Assembly (NCBI GenBank): GCA_002842495.1
Contig: PHDB01000017.1
Location: 1 to 58,868, forward strand
Direction: 5' to 3'
Length of the DNA: 58,868 nt
Origin: Bacteroidetes bacterium HGW-Bacteroidetes-6
Lineage (GTDB): Bacteria > Bacteroidota > Bacteroidia > Bacteroidales > DTU049
Below are positions 16,318 to 24,663 of this stretch, piece after piece. The notes under the pieces are model-generated. The model did not search any database. It worked only from the letters and a program-made list of their open reading frames with translations, and was not told the origin of the DNA. Made by a program: the position numbers and the translations under genes. Position 1 is the first letter of the stretch; each line of letters starts with the position of its first letter.

Positions 16318-17763
16318 ATGATCATGACCGGTATGCTAAAAACTTCCCTAGCCCTACTCCTGTTCCTGTTGATATCCGGGCTATATGGCCAGAAAAACAC
16401 AAACGACGGTTACATTCCCCCGGCGGATCCGCTTGCACAACAAAAACTGGAACAATGGCGCGATCTGAAATTCGGGATCATCATGCACTGGGGTCTCTAT
16501 TCACAACTCGGAGTTGTGGAATCCTGGGGACTTTGCTCCGAAGATCAGGGTTTTCAGGATCGCGGAGGGATAAACTACACAGACTACAAGAATATGTATT
16601 TCGGGCAAATCGCAAAATTCAATCCGACATCTTTTTGTCCGGAGAAATGGGCGGATGCAGCATGGAATGCCGGTATGCGTTATGTAATTTTCACAACCAA
16701 GCACCACGATGGTTTTTGTATGTTCGACACAAAGCAAACCGATTTTCGGATTACTTCTGAACAATGTCCGTTTCATATCAACCCGAAAGCCAATGTTACA
16801 AAATATATTTTTGATGCTTTTCGCACAAAAGGGTTCATGACAGGAGCCTATTTTTCGAAACCCGATTGGCACAGTCCTCTTTATTGGACTCCATTGCTTG
16901 CAACACCCGATCGTAACTGCAACTATGATGTCAAAAAATATCCTGATCGCTGGAAAGACTATCAGAATTACACTTTCAATCAGATACAGGAGCTTACAAC
17001 CGGTTATGGCCGGCTTGATATCCTTTGGCTCGACGGAGGATGGGTGCGCCCCGATTCCACAATCAACGACGAAGTACGCTCGTGGGGCTACACTATTCCC
17101 GCCTGGGAACAGGATATAAATATACCACGCATTGCGACCATGGCGCGACAAAATCAACCCGGTATACTGATCGTCGACCGGACGGTTCACGGTCCGTATG
17201 AAGATTACCGGACCCCTGAACAAAGCGTTCCAGACAGCATCCTCCCCTATCCTTTCGAGACATGCATGACTATGACCGCCAACTGGGGTTATATTCGAAA
17301 TGCCGAATACAAACCAGCGGAATCGATCATTCAAACGCTGATTGATGTAGTCTCCAAAGGCGGGAACCTGTTACTCAATGTGGCCCCGACACCCGAAGGC
17401 ACATTTGAGGATACGGCATTGGCCCGGTTGAATGAAATAGGCCGGTGGATGGCCATAAACGGGGAAGCCATCTATTCGTCACGACCCTGGATAACCTTTA
17501 AGCAGGGCGATAATATCCGCTTCACCCGATCGAAAGACAGCACGTATCTGTATGTTTTTGCATTTGATCGACCGGACAATATACTTCCGCTTCCCGCTTC
17601 CGGACTGAAACGGCCATGCAAAGTCACTTTACTTGGTTCCGATTTACATATTAAATCAGAAATCCGGGAAGGAGTCTTCACGCTGATCATTCCGGAAAGT
17701 CTCCTTAAAGATTGCAGATACCCGACAAAATTTATTCCAGTATTCAGGATTTCACTCAGATAG
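16318..17763 (+). CDS. Alpha-L-fucosidase, glycoside hydrolase family 29
   Basis: The 481-residue protein starts at one of three close ATGs (16318, 16324, 16333), each followed by a signal peptide (LALLLFLLISGLYG). GH29 motifs are clear: GIIMHWGLYS, FTTKHHDGFCMFD and DILWLDGGW, whose second Asp (about residue 239) fits the catalytic nucleophile. The TIM barrel is followed by a C-terminal beta domain. It removes alpha-linked fucose from glycans, probably in the periplasm or at the surface. The GH3 gene follows 6 bases later in one operon. The base composition is richer in GC than the flanks, suggesting transfer. Confidence 0.92.
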   Translation: MIMTGMLKTSLALLLFLLISGLYGQKNTNDGYIPPADPLAQQKLEQWRDLKFGIIMHWGLYSQLGVVESWGLCSEDQGFQDRGGINYTDYKNMYFGQIAKFNPTSFCPEKWADAAWNAGMRYVIFTTKHHDGFCMFDTKQTDFRITSEQCPFHINPKANVTKYIFDAFRTKGFMTGAYFSKPDWHSPLYWTPLLATPDRNCNYDVKKYPDRWKDYQNYTFNQIQELTTGYGRLDILWLDGGWVRPDSTINDEVRSWGYTIPAWEQDINIPRIATMARQNQPGILIVDRTVHGPYEDYRTPEQSVPDSILPYPFETCMTMTANWGYIRNAEYKPAESIIQTLIDVVSKGGNLLLNVAPTPEGTFEDTALARLNEIGRWMAINGEAIYSSRPWITFKQGDNIRFTRSKDSTYLYVFAFDRPDNILPLPASGLKRPCKVTLLGSDLHIKSEIREGVFTLIIPESLLKDCRYPTKFIPVFRISLR

Positions 17764-17769
17764 CAAATC

Positions 17770-20439
17770 ATGAAATCAGCATTCTCTCTAATAGTCTTAT
17801 TTACGGTTTTATATCCGTTCTCCGTTCAGGGGCAGGATACAATCCCCTACAAAAATCCGATGTTAAGCACGGAAACCCGTGTTGCCGATCTGCTTGGCCG
17901 CATGACCCTTACTGAAAAATTCGGACAATTATTCATGGTCCCGTTTGAGGGAGACGGAAATATGGCTCAATACAAAAACGGTATTTTCGGTTTTCAATTC
18001 TCGACCAACGGACAATCAGGAAACGATCAGATGATGCATTATGCACGAGGAAGCTCGGCGCTGCAGATGGCAAAAGAAACAAACAAAGTACAGCGATGGT
18101 TTGTTGACAGCACCCGATTGGGCATCCCCATTATTCCTTTTGACGAGGCTTTACACGGGCTGGTTCGATCGGAAGCAACAGCATTCCCTCAGGCCATCGG
18201 TCTGGCCGCCACATGGGATACAACTCTCATGAACAACGTAGCTGCAGCCATAGCTACCGAGGTCAGAACCAGAGGCATCCGGCAGATTTTGTCGCCTGTA
18301 TTGAATATTGCGGCCGATCCACGCTGGGGTCGGGTGGAAGAGACATACGGAGAGGATCCTTTTCTGGTCTCTCAAATGGGGCTGGCCTATGTAAAAGCTT
18401 TTGAAAAGCGGAACGTGATAGCAACACCCAAACATTTCATAGCTAATTCCGCCGACGGCGGCCGCGACAGCTACCCGGTTCAGTACAGCGATCGCCTAAT
18501 GCAAGAGGTGTATTATCTACCTTTTATAACGGCGATACAAGAAGGTGGTGCCCGTTCTGTTATGACGGCCTACAACTCATTTGACGGAACGCCCTGCTCC
18601 GCCAACGCTTTTCTTCTGACGGAGAAACTGCGGAAAGAATGGGGATTTCACGGTTTTGTTATCTCCGATGCCGGCGCCACGGGAGGAGCCAATGTATTGC
18701 ACTTTACGGCTTCCGACTACGCCGACGCCACAAAAAAATCCATTGAAGCCGGCCTCGATGTGATATTTCAAACATCGTACAACCATTATTCTTTGTTTTT
18801 TAATGCTTTTCAAAAGGACATCGTTGATCTGGAAGCAATCGACAGCGCCGTAGCGCATGTCCTCAGGGTAAAATTCGGACTGGGACTGTTTGAAAATCCA
18901 TACACCGATACCACATTGCTGATAGCTCCGGACTATACAAAACAACACAAACAACTCGCACTGCGTTCGGCACAGGAATCGATCGTACTCCTGAAAAACG
19001 ACCAGAACATCCTTCCCATCAGCAAAAACATTTCATCAGTAGCGGTTATCGGCACAGATGCAGAGGAAGGACGACTCGGAGGATATTCCCGCGAAGGGAT
19101 GGCCGATGTAAGCATTCTGCAAGGCATTCGTAAAAAACTGGGACCGGAAAAGGTAAAATACGCTCCGGGTTGCGGCAGCGACAGCAATCGTTTTGCAGTG
19201 GTTCCGGAACAAGCCCTGTTTCACACCGAAAATGGGAAACCGGTTCCAGGTCTGAAAGGGGAATATTTGAACAATATTGTACTACAGGGAAAGCCGGAGC
19301 TGATCCGCACCGATTCCCGGGTTGATTTCGGATGGACTCTGTTCTCCCCCGCTCCGGACATAATCAATTACGACTTTTATTCGGTGCGCTGGAACGGATT
19401 CCTTGTGGCACCGGAAACAGGCATCTTCAACATCGGCATTCGTGGCGATGACGGATACCGGCTTTGGATCAACGATTCACTCATCATTGACAACTGGCAA
19501 ACGCAAACGGTACGGACCATTACAACACCTTATTTTTTTAAAAAAGACAGAAAATACGATATCCGTTTGGAATTTCATGCCCCGGTAGGCAATGCAAGAA
19601 TTCAGTTTATCTGGAATGTCGGGGTTGAAAACAATACAAAAGAAAAGATTGCCGATGCCGCCGATCTTGCATCAGAATGCGACGTGGCTATTGTTGTTGT
19701 CGGCATCGAAGAAGGGGAATTCCGCGACCGTGCATCGCTTCGTTTGCCGGGCAGACAGGAAGAACTGATTCGTATCGTTGCCGCAATCGGGAAGCCGGTT
19801 ATTGTTGTTCTTGTCGGCGGGGGACCGGTTGTTGTAACGGATTTCATCAATGACATTGACGGAATGATTGAAGTCTGGTATCCGGGTGATCAGGGCGGAA
19901 CGGCCGTTGCCGATGTTCTTTTCGGAGATTACAACCCTGCGGGACGTCTTCCCATCGGCTTTCCGATGGACGAATCGCAGCTACCCTGGGTCTACTATCA
20001 CAAACCCACCGGACGTGGTGATGATTACATGAACCTGACCGGCAAACCCATGTTTCCCTTTGGGTTTGGATTGAGCTATACACAATTCGAATATTCCGAT
20101 CTCCGTTTCGAAAAGCCATCCATCGGAAGCTGCGACAGCACCACAGTGAGCTTCACATTGAAAAACACGGGTAAATATGACGGAGACGAAGTGGTACAGT
20201 TGTACATCCGAGATGAAATTGCATCTGTTGCCCGACCTGTGATGGAACTGAAAGGGTTTCAGCGTATACATCTGAAAAGCGGAGAGAGCAAAACTATTTC
20301 CTTCAAAATCACACCTTTGATACTCAGCATGCTGAATGAGCAGATGCAGCGTGTTGTTGAACCCGGGGTATTCCGGATTATGATCGGAGCATCGTCCAAC
20401 GACATACGGCTTCGGGGAAGCCTGAACGTTGCGAACTAA
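17770..20439 (+). CDS. GH3 beta-glucosidase-like hydrolase with PA14 insert
   Basis: The 889-residue protein has a signal peptide (1-21, FSVQGQ) and a GH3 N-terminal barrel (about 30-360). GFVISDAG places the catalytic nucleophile at about Asp300, and ATPKHFIANS is the Lys-His substrate motif. The GH3 C-terminal domain is interrupted by a PA14 domain (about 490-617; GEYLNN, GIRGDDGYRLWIND), which often binds sugar and shapes specificity. A fibronectin III-like domain closes the protein. It likely trims beta-linked sugars from the same glycan as the fucosidase. GC content is clearly above that of neighbouring genes. Confidence 0.93.
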   Translation: MKSAFSLIVLFTVLYPFSVQGQDTIPYKNPMLSTETRVADLLGRMTLTEKFGQLFMVPFEGDGNMAQYKNGIFGFQFSTNGQSGNDQMMHYARGSSALQMAKETNKVQRWFVDSTRLGIPIIPFDEALHGLVRSEATAFPQAIGLAATWDTTLMNNVAAAIATEVRTRGIRQILSPVLNIAADPRWGRVEETYGEDPFLVSQMGLAYVKAFEKRNVIATPKHFIANSADGGRDSYPVQYSDRLMQEVYYLPFITAIQEGGARSVMTAYNSFDGTPCSANAFLLTEKLRKEWGFHGFVISDAGATGGANVLHFTASDYADATKKSIEAGLDVIFQTSYNHYSLFFNAFQKDIVDLEAIDSAVAHVLRVKFGLGLFENPYTDTTLLIAPDYTKQHKQLALRSAQESIVLLKNDQNILPISKNISSVAVIGTDAEEGRLGGYSREGMADVSILQGIRKKLGPEKVKYAPGCGSDSNRFAVVPEQALFHTENGKPVPGLKGEYLNNIVLQGKPELIRTDSRVDFGWTLFSPAPDIINYDFYSVRWNGFLVAPETGIFNIGIRGDDGYRLWINDSLIIDNWQTQTVRTITTPYFFKKDRKYDIRLEFHAPVGNARIQFIWNVGVENNTKEKIADAADLASECDVAIVVVGIEEGEFRDRASLRLPGRQEELIRIVAAIGKPVIVVLVGGGPVVVTDFINDIDGMIEVWYPGDQGGTAVADVLFGDYNPAGRLPIGFPMDESQLPWVYYHKPTGRGDDYMNLTGKPMFPFGFGLSYTQFEYSDLRFEKPSIGSCDSTTVSFTLKNTGKYDGDEVVQLYIRDEIASVARPVMELKGFQRIHLKSGESKTISFKITPLILSMLNEQMQRVVEPGVFRIMIGASSNDIRLRGSLNVAN

Positions 20440-20471
20440 AAAACTGCCTTTCCTATGAAAAATCATCCTGA

Positions 20472-20495
20472 AAAGCCGCCTGAACAAGCGGCTTT
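20472..20495. terminator. Hairpin after the glycosidase operon
   Basis: AAAGCCGC and GCGGCTTT form a perfect 8-bp stem with an 8-base loop between the convergent GH3 gene and the remnant. There is no long T run, so its strength as a terminator is uncertain. Confidence 0.5.
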
Positions 20496-20519
20496 CCCCC
20501 GGGAAACAAATATTATTAT

Positions 20520-21185
20520 CTACTTTTCAACACAAAGTATTTCCCGTAGCTCATTGGGGGCCAAAATACACATCAGATACGTTCCTTTCGCAACATCCCC
20601 GATGTAGACAGAGGTCATACTTCCATTGTAAAAAAACATCTGATTCATGATTTCCTGTCCCTGAACATTCATCAGACGAATGGGATATTCACCCGTTTCA
20701 CAATCTCCCATATCCAGGTTGATAATATTATCACCGGGTTCGGATAAATCAGAACGTCGCACTGATTTTCAACCACATTGGTTTGAACAGTAACATTGAC
20801 CGTCCAGGCTTTTCCGTTACACCATCCTCTGCTGTGACCATATAGGTTGTGACAGAGGTAAAACCGTTCGCAACTCCCGACAACGGATCGATGGTGGCTC
20901 CCGTTGAAACCGTTATGGCCGGAATCAATGAAAAAATATCCGTACCCTGCGGCATAACCACATCCACTATTGAAGCCGGGCCATTAATAACCGAGCTGAT
21001 CTGCGACGGGATATCAAAGGCAAGGATCTCTGCCGAATTGCTCAAATCCGGTAACACTTCCGTTACAGAAATATCATCCATACATAAAAACCATATATCT
21101 GCATCGCTGAATCCGTGAAAACCGACAAAATGGAAAGCCGGAGTAATGAAACAGATATTCCTCTCTCTGGAGCAAAAACAAAATT
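20520..21185 (-). pseudogene. Frameshifted remnant of a T9SS-sorted secreted protein
   Basis: Read on the minus strand, the fragment begins inside a protein (FHFVGFHGFSDADIWFLCMDD). It continues through an Ig-like DUF5018-type repeat (AEILAFDIPSQ ... ATIDPLSGVANGFTSVTTYMVTAEDGV). Near 20810 the frame shifts to AWTVNVTVQTNVVENQCDVLIYPNP, and near 20730 it shifts again to DNIINLDMGDCETGEYPIRLMNVQGQ, the rest of a T9SS sorting domain ending at 20520. Two shifts and a missing start mark it as dead. It was probably a carbohydrate-binding surface protein linked to the glycosidase pair. Confidence 0.7.
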
Positions 21186-21311
21186 ATTGAGAAGAAATAA
21201 CAAATGCGCTGACCACAAGCATGTTACCACAATATTATTCTTCACTTTTAACAGAAGATATTGACATTTAGGACAGTTTATTGATGTTTTTCCAGTCCGG
21301 ACCTAAGACCA

Positions 21312-22451
21312 TCAACCTGTAATACTGATCGTTTGTAAAAGCTGCCTGTTCAGTACCTGCAGCCCTTCGGGTGTATCTTTCAATATTTTTTCATTCTTAA
21401 AATCGCTGAGAATACGAACGGCATTTTCGTTACTCATACCACTAAGCTCCGCCAAATCTTTACGTGACATAAAATGAGGTATGATATCGCTTTTAAACAC
21501 ATCGTTACTCAAATAAAGCAGTACTTCGGCCATTCGACCTATGGTTTGTTTTAAACTAAGACAAGCCATTTTGTGAAACAAAATTTTATAGCTGTCACAA
21601 AGCCATTTACTCACACATTTGTTAAACTTGGGATTGGTCAGCATAAGCTTAATAACAGCTTCCTTTTCTACCAGAAATACTGTCGATGGAATCAAAGCAA
21701 CAGTGGAAAAATAGTAGTTGTTTCCAAACAGCGACGAAAGTCCGATAAAATCAAAAGGAAGTGTTAGCATAAACGAATAGCTTTTGCTGGCTGTTCCTTC
21801 GATATACGATTTAGTTGCACCTTTTGCTAAAAGAATAAAGTACGAAGTATAGGCGCCTTGCTTTCCGATGGTCTCCCCCTTGCGAAAATTGAGCGGATTT
21901 CGCAATAATTCTGAAGCTTCGTGCATGTTCAGACCATAACTTTTCAACCATTCCTGAAGCCCTGGAAAGCTCGAAGCAAAAGAATCCATGCGCTCCGATT
22001 CATCGGAACTCAACTCAGCATCCGATTCAAATGGTTTGAGTTTCTGCAATGTCACAAAAGAAGCAATCTTATCAGCAATCGCATTAAGCATTTGTGTCTC
22101 TTCGGGAAGAAAAATACCCTTTTCGAGCTTAACAGGTTTTACGTAATAAACCCTAATCTCTCCTAATATCTGACCATACGACTTAATGAGCGCACTCATT
22201 TTCAATTCGGTGCGATGAAGTCCGGGGCGAGTATAAATTTGATCTCCCAGGATAATTTCAGGTTCGCATATATCGGGAAATCTCCAACCAGAAGGTAAAA
22301 CACCGAGCAATTCTTCCATTGCCTGTGCAATATCTTTTTCAAGGTTTTGAAATGTCTCATCAACCTTATACAGACAGTTCAGCTCTTTGGCTCTCTCGGT
22401 CAGTGCTTGCATCTTAATTGTTGAAAATTCTTCCTTGTCGGCTGGCATCAT
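21312..22451 (-). CDS. GAF-like sensor fused to CRP/FNR-type transcription regulator
   Basis: The 379-residue protein has an N-terminal sensor region (about 10-145, TERAKELNCLYKVDETF ... LPSGWRFPDICEPEIILGD ... GEIRVYYVK ... EETQMLNAIADKIASF). This sequence pattern is known from GAF-related sensors attached to histidine kinases. A CRP-type cNMP-binding fold follows (about 185-300, FRKGETIGKQGAYTSYFILLAKG), then a winged helix-turn-helix (about 325-370, MSRKDLAELSGMSNENAVRILSDFKNEKIL). It is divergent from gdhA and may control it. CRP-family members rarely carry an N-terminal sensor. The ligand is unknown. Confidence 0.8.
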   Translation of the reverse strand: MMPADKEEFSTIKMQALTERAKELNCLYKVDETFQNLEKDIAQAMEELLGVLPSGWRFPDICEPEIILGDQIYTRPGLHRTELKMSALIKSYGQILGEIRVYYVKPVKLEKGIFLPEETQMLNAIADKIASFVTLQKLKPFESDAELSSDESERMDSFASSFPGLQEWLKSYGLNMHEASELLRNPLNFRKGETIGKQGAYTSYFILLAKGATKSYIEGTASKSYSFMLTLPFDFIGLSSLFGNNYYFSTVALIPSTVFLVEKEAVIKLMLTNPKFNKCVSKWLCDSYKILFHKMACLSLKQTIGRMAEVLLYLSNDVFKSDIIPHFMSRKDLAELSGMSNENAVRILSDFKNEKILKDTPEGLQVLNRQLLQTISITG

Positions 22452-22474
22452 GATTACATTTCAATTTACGGATC

Positions 22475-22502
22475 CAAAGGTACTAGAAAAAAATCATATC
22501 AA
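22475..22502 (-). promoter_or_regulatory. Promoter of the sensor-CRP regulator
   Basis: On the minus strand TTG (22500-22502), a 17-base spacer and TACCTTTG (22475-22482) match the consensus. The ATG at 22451 lies 23 bases after the box. Confidence 0.6.
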
Positions 22503-22568
22503 TAATTGATTTTGGTCAGAATCTGTTTTGACAAAAAGCATCCGGCTACAGTGTATAATCGTCAATAA

Positions 22569-22584
22569 TCACAGTATTTTGTGT
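22569..22584. promoter_or_regulatory. Possible operator between the regulator and gdhA
   Basis: TCACA, six bases, TGTGT form a near-palindrome just upstream of the gdhA -7 box, where a CRP-type dimer could bind. Half-site identity with known sites is partial. Confidence 0.25.
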
Positions 22585-22596
22585 TGATAGTCGGCG

Positions 22597-22604
22597 TAAT
22601 TTTG
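22597..22604 (+). promoter_or_regulatory. -7 box of gdhA
   Basis: TAATTTTG is an exact TAnnTTTG match, 30 bases before the gdhA ATG at 22635. A TTTG at 22578-22581 is 15 bases upstream, slightly close for a -33 element. Confidence 0.5.
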
Positions 22605-22634
22605 CGTCAGAAAACAATTAAAAAACAAACAGCT

Positions 22635-23972
22635 ATGAATGTTGAAAAAATAATGCAGGACCTCGAACGGAAGAATCCGGGTGAAGTAGAATATCTGCAA
22701 GCAGTACGCGAAGTACTGGAGTCGATTGAAGAAGTTGTTAATGAAAATCCTCAATTCGAAAAAGCAGGAATCATTGAAAGACTCGTTGAACCTGATCGTA
22801 TTCTCACTTTCAAAATTCCTTGGGTTGACGACAATGGCAACGTACAGGTGAATCGTGGTTTCCGCGTACAGTTCAATAATGCTATTGGGCCTTATAAAGG
22901 CGGTTTGCGTTTTCACCCAAGCGTGAACCTTTCAATTCTGAAGTTCCTCGGATTTGAACAGATTTTCAAAAACAGTCTCACAACCCTTCCTATGGGTGGT
23001 GGTAAAGGTGGTTCCGATTTCGACCCTAAAGGAAAATCGGATCGCGAAGTGATGCGTTTTTGTCAGGGTTTTATGCTCGAACTTTGGAAACTCATTGGCC
23101 CAGAAACCGATGTTCCTGCTGGTGACATAGGTGTTGGTGGACGTGAAATTGGCTTCATGTATGGCATGTACAAGAAATTGGCTCGCGAAAACACAGGTGT
23201 TCTCACTGGCAAAGGTCTCAACTGGGGTGGTTCACTTGTACGTCCCGAAGCTACAGGTTTTGGCAATGTGTATTTTGCAGAAGAAATGCTCAAAACCCGT
23301 GGCGAAAGCTTCAACGGTAAAACCGTTGCCATCTCGGGCTTCGGTAACGTTGCGTGGGGTGCTGCTCTAAAAGTTACACAGCTTGGTGGCAAAGTGGTTA
23401 CCATCAGCGGTCCCGACGGTTATATCTACGATCCGGAAGGAATCAGTGGAAAGAAAATCGAATATTTGCTCGAACTCCGCGCCAGCAATCAGGATATAGT
23501 AAAACCTTACTCATATGAATTCCCAAGTGCTCAGTTCATCCCAGGCAAACGTCCATGGGAAGTTAAAGTTGACATTGCATTACCATGTGCAACTCAGAAC
23601 GAACTGAGCAAAGAAGATGCTATGACACTGGTGAAAAACGGCTGCATTTGTGTTAGCGAAGGTGCAAACATGCCTTCAACTCCCGAAGCTATTGAGATTT
23701 TCATGGAAAACAAAATTCTTTTTGCTCCCGGAAAGGCTTCGAACGCAGGTGGTGTTGCTACATCAGGTCTCGAAATGACTCAAAATTCGATGAAACTTTC
23801 ATGGTCGAGCGAAGAAGTTGACCAACGCTTGCATCAGATAATGAAGGATATTCACGAAGCTTGTGTAAAACACGGTAAAGATGATACTGGTTTTGTCAAC
23901 TACGTGAAAGGTGCAAACATTGCAGGCTTCCTTAAAGTTGCCTACAGCATGCTCGATCAGGGTATTATTTAA
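22635..23972 (+). CDS. gdhA: NADP-type glutamate dehydrogenase
   Basis: The 445-residue protein starts at the ATG at 22635 (MNVEKIMQDLERKNPGEVEYLQAV). The frame is open from 22581, but the extra part lies over the promoter. It is a hexameric GDH: FNNAIGPYKGGLRFHPSV and PMGGGKGGSDFDP carry the substrate-binding and catalytic lysines, KGLNWGGSLVRPEATGFG is the family signature, and the Rossmann fold starts TVAISGFGNVAWG. It makes glutamate from 2-oxoglutarate and ammonium, or the reverse. It is transcribed alone and ends in a strong terminator. Confidence 0.95.
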   Translation: MNVEKIMQDLERKNPGEVEYLQAVREVLESIEEVVNENPQFEKAGIIERLVEPDRILTFKIPWVDDNGNVQVNRGFRVQFNNAIGPYKGGLRFHPSVNLSILKFLGFEQIFKNSLTTLPMGGGKGGSDFDPKGKSDREVMRFCQGFMLELWKLIGPETDVPAGDIGVGGREIGFMYGMYKKLARENTGVLTGKGLNWGGSLVRPEATGFGNVYFAEEMLKTRGESFNGKTVAISGFGNVAWGAALKVTQLGGKVVTISGPDGYIYDPEGISGKKIEYLLELRASNQDIVKPYSYEFPSAQFIPGKRPWEVKVDIALPCATQNELSKEDAMTLVKNGCICVSEGANMPSTPEAIEIFMENKILFAPGKASNAGGVATSGLEMTQNSMKLSWSSEEVDQRLHQIMKDIHEACVKHGKDDTGFVNYVKGANIAGFLKVAYSMLDQGII

Positions 23973-24023
23973 TCGCTCAGGCGATAGACATAATATCACA
24001 AACTAAAGGTTTGTTAATTGCAG

Positions 24024-24050
24024 AAACCCCGGTATTCCCGGGGTTTTTTT
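24024..24050 (+). terminator. Rho-independent terminator of gdhA
   Basis: AAACCCCGG, a 5-base loop and CCGGGGTTT form a GC-rich 9-bp stem followed by TTTT. Confidence 0.85.
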
Positions 24051-24131
24051 ATTTAATCTGCATAAAAATTATAATTTATACACTTCTCTAAGCAATTATT
24101 CTCTATTTTCGTCCGCAAAAACCCAACGATT

Positions 24132-24653
24132 ATGCGAATAGAGCGTATTATTCCAAGTGTAGATGCAGCTGAGAGTCAGGATATTGATTTATTGCTGATT
24201 GAGCCCGTTCTGAAAAAATATATCGGCTATAAGGGTGCCACCATTCCTGTTTTGCAAGGCATTCAGAATATTTTTGGTTATGTTCCCCGATTGGCAATTT
24301 TTCGCGCTGCTCAGGTTCTTAATATGAATGTTGCCGACATTTACGGTGTAGCAACTTTTTATGCACAGTTCCGACTTGCTCCCGTAGGAAAGCATATTAT
24401 TAAGGTATGTCATGGAACAGCTTGTCACGTTCAGAATGCAACCGCAATCAGCGAAGCAATCGAAGAAGCTCTCGAAATAAACGATGGTGAAACCACTCCG
24501 GATGGGATGTTTACACTTGAATCGGTGGCTTGTCTCGGATGCTGTTCGCTGGCCCCTGTGATGATGATTGGCGATGACACTTTCGGTAAGCTCACTGGCA
24601 AATCGGCAGTAAAAATTGTCAACGATATTAAAATGAAAGAAAAACAACTATAA
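24132..24653 (+). CDS. NuoE/HydC-like 2Fe-2S subunit of NAD(P)-linked redox complex
   Basis: The 173-residue protein has a helical N-terminal half and a thioredoxin-like half. The four 2Fe-2S cysteines sit in VCHGTACHVQNA (C-x4-C) and VACLGCCSLAPVMMI. This is the NuoE / HndA / HydC family, which passes electrons between the flavin subunit and other clusters. It leads a tight operon (10 bases to the NuoF-like gene). No membrane subunits of complex I occur nearby, so a soluble complex is likely. A weak TATTTTCG box lies at 24107-24114. Confidence 0.93.
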   Translation: MRIERIIPSVDAAESQDIDLLLIEPVLKKYIGYKGATIPVLQGIQNIFGYVPRLAIFRAAQVLNMNVADIYGVATFYAQFRLAPVGKHIIKVCHGTACHVQNATAISEAIEEALEINDGETTPDGMFTLESVACLGCCSLAPVMMIGDDTFGKLTGKSAVKIVNDIKMKEKQL

Positions 24654-24663
24654 GATCAACAAT

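Noticed and set aside
16501..17334. 277-codon open frame antisense to the fucosidase
   Set aside because: The GH29 motifs on the plus strand are unambiguous; the antisense frame has no signal or domain.
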